Shown here: in pieces, positions 62,665 to 64,000 of the stretch
Layout of the letters: each line of letters starts with the position of its first letter
How positions within the stretch are numbered: the first letter of the stretch is position 1
Source of the DNA: an uncultured Bacteroidales bacterium
GTDB lineage: Bacteria > Bacteroidota > Bacteroidia > Bacteroidales > UBA932
Direction of reading: 5' to 3'
Assembly: GCA_900319405.1 (NCBI GenBank)
Contig: ONOH01000002.1
Coordinates: forward strand, 1-64,000
Length of the DNA stretch: 64,000 nucleotides
Made by a program: the position numbers and the translations under genes
Notes under the pieces: generated by a model
The model's input: the letters and a program-made list of their open reading frames with translations, nothing else
Databases searched by the model: none
What the model was told of the DNA's origin: nothing

Positions 62665-64000
62665 TCAGCGGCGGCAATGGCGCCAGAAGAATTCAAACAC
62701 GCGACGGGTAACCCAGGGAGCGCCCAGGTTGTGGGAAAAGCCGGGAAGGTAAAGCTGCTCAAAGTCCTTGTTGTGCTTCACCAGTTCGGAAACCACCTGC
62801 AGGGAGCTGGCGGGATCCACATTGTCGTCCAGCTCACCGTTGATGATGAAGAACTTGCCTTCCAGGCGATGGGCATTGTCCACATTGGAATTTTCACTGT
62901 ACCAGGGACCGGTGGGATAGCCCATCCACTGCTCGTTCCACCAGATTTTGTCCATACGGTTGTCGTGACAGCCGCACAGGGCCACGCCTACCTTGTAAAA
63001 CTCAGGGTGGAAAAGGAGGGCGGCGAGGGTGTTCTGCCCGCCGGCGGAGTAACCGAAGATTCCCACGTTGGAAATATCCATATAATTGTACCTGGCGGCG
63101 GCGGCCTTCATCCAGAGGATACGGTCCGGGAAACCGGCATCCTTCAGGTTGCGCCAGGCTACGTCCTGGAAGCTTTTGGAACGGTTGTCGGTGCCCATCC
63201 CGTCAATGGTGACCACGATGAATCCCAGGTCGGCCAGGCGCATGAAGCGCGGTACAAAAGCCATGAAATTCTTTTCCACGTGGCTGTCGTGCGGACCGGC
63301 GTAAATGTATTCGATGACGGGATATTTCTTGCGCGGATTGAAATGGGCCGGGCGCCAGATGGTGCCCCAGATGTCGGTAAGCCCGTCACGGCCCTTGGCG
63401 CAGAAGACCTCGGGCATCGTAAAGCCGAATTTCTTGTCCAGGTCGGAGATATCGGCCTTCTGGATGGGAAGGAGAACGCTTCCGTCCACGGCGCTTCTGA
63501 GAACGCTGGTGGAGGGAAGGTCCGGACGGGAATAATTGTCCACGAAGGTCTTGGCATCCGGGCTCAGGAACACGCTGTGGTTGGCGTTTTCCGGAGTAAG
63601 GTCGCGGATGGCGGCCGATGCCACGTCGATGCGGATCACGTGCTTGTTGTAAGGGTCCTCTCCGGCGGAAGCCTTGAGGCCGTTGGCATTGGCCAGGATG
63701 TAGGAACCCTCGGGATCCACATAAAGGATTTCACGAACATTCCACTCCCCCTTTGTGAGCTGGCGCATCTTGAGCGACTGGGTGTCAATGATGTAAAGAT
63801 GCCGCCAATTGTCCCGCTCCGAGATCCAGAGGACGTGTTTTCCGTCGGGATACAGGTAACGCCAAAGATCGTAATAATAGATAAAGGTCGCGGACTCTTC
63901 CCGGGCCAGGGTCCTGACCTTCCCATTGATGTCCACGGCAGCCAGTTCATAAAGCTGATGGCCGCGCTGGTTGTACTCATAGGTGAAGAAAGAGCCGTCG
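62665..64000 (-). CDS. S9 family prolyl dipeptidyl peptidase, DPP4-like (partial, N terminus missing)
   Basis: The frame stays open to the window edge, so only the C-terminal part (about 445 codons) is visible. The beta-propeller part has YLYPDGKHVLWISERDNWRHLY, and the hydrolase domain has the nucleophile in FGYSAGGQN, the acid in NGELDDNVDP and the histidine in PGFSHNLG, in S9 order. DPP4-type enzymes remove X-Pro dipeptides from peptide N termini, usually in the periplasm or outer membrane. The gene is upstream of, and likely co-transcribed with, susC. Prolyl specificity is inferred from the family; the Glu-Glu motif that binds the peptide N terminus would lie outside the window. Confidence 0.82.
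   Translation of the reverse strand, partial: DGSFFTYEYNQRGHQLYELAAVDINGKVRTLAREESATFIYYYDLWRYLYPDGKHVLWISERDNWRHLYIIDTQSLKMRQLTKGEWNVREILYVDPEGSYILANANGLKASAGEDPYNKHVIRIDVASAAIRDLTPENANHSVFLSPDAKTFVDNYSRPDLPSTSVLRSAVDGSVLLPIQKADISDLDKKFGFTMPEVFCAKGRDGLTDIWGTIWRPAHFNPRKKYPVIEYIYAGPHDSHVEKNFMAFVPRFMRLADLGFIVVTIDGMGTDNRSKSFQDVAWRNLKDAGFPDRILWMKAAAARYNYMDISNVGIFGYSAGGQNTLAALLFHPEFYKVGVALCGCHDNRMDKIWWNEQWMGYPTGPWYSENSNVDNAHRLEGKFFIINGELDDNVDPASSLQVVSELVKHNKDFEQLYLPGFSHNLGAPWVTRRVFEFFWRHCRR

Overview
This 64 kb window is a chromosomal segment of a member of the Bacteroidota, most likely order Bacteroidales. The evidence is two SusC/SusD pairs, several lipoproteins, the tRNA-Thr/Tyr/Gly/Thr - tuf - tRNA-Trp - secE - nusG arrangement typical of the phylum, and many promoters of the Bacteroidota type (TTG, 19-20 nt spacer, TAnnTTTG). 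The DNA is GC-rich for the order and coding is dense. The gene set fits a gut or rumen polymer degrader; I cannot name the species.

Layout. 1-2612: tRNA/tuf/secE/nusG operon (minus strand, nusG cut by the window edge). 2618-7593: dxs and two paralogous MFS transporters. 7594-8383: sparse region with one short gene and several palindromes. 8384-14046: five-gene MacAB-TolC-type ABC efflux operon, followed by three overlapping perfect hairpins. 14210-15184: polyprenyl synthase. 15181-27114: complete starch locus (MFS maltose-type transporter, SusC, SusD, a very long SusE/F-like binding protein, GH13 amylase). 27252-33224: LytS-type kinase, LytTR regulator and an outer-membrane trio (PagL-like deacylase, TonB receptor, DUF4249 lipoprotein). 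33295-35989: menA and lepA. 36190-43003: L-arabinose operon (Na+ symporter, araD, araA, araB, mutarotase). 43043-46395: short UvrA-like protein and a RAYT-type Y1 transposase flanked by REP-like repeats. 46506-64000: a one-directional block that looks like a peptide/protein acquisition locus.

The last block is the most interesting. Reading along the minus strand it encodes a DPP4-like prolyl dipeptidyl peptidase (cut by the window end), SusC, SusD, a surface lipoprotein with three copies of a DUF4859-like module, a lipoprotein gluzincin carrying the same module, P5C dehydrogenase, a second HExxH lipoprotein, an M24 Xaa-Pro aminopeptidase, and a glycyl radical enzyme whose catalytic residues match trans-4-hydroxy-L-proline dehydratase (HypD). 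Together these could capture proline/hydroxyproline-rich protein, cut it at X-Pro/Hyp bonds, free hydroxyproline, dehydrate it to P5C and oxidise that to glutamate. The arabinose operon nearby makes plant hydroxyproline-rich glycoproteins (extensins, arabinogalactan proteins) one possible substrate, with collagen as the alternative. This is inference from gene content.

Two regulatory observations also stand out. The same stem-loop (6-bp GC stem, CUGACC loop, one A/C mismatch, outer stem) lies just after the stop codon of the surface binding-protein gene in both SusCD loci. A 9-12-9 direct repeat of LytTR type sits between the LytTR regulator gene and the outer-membrane trio.
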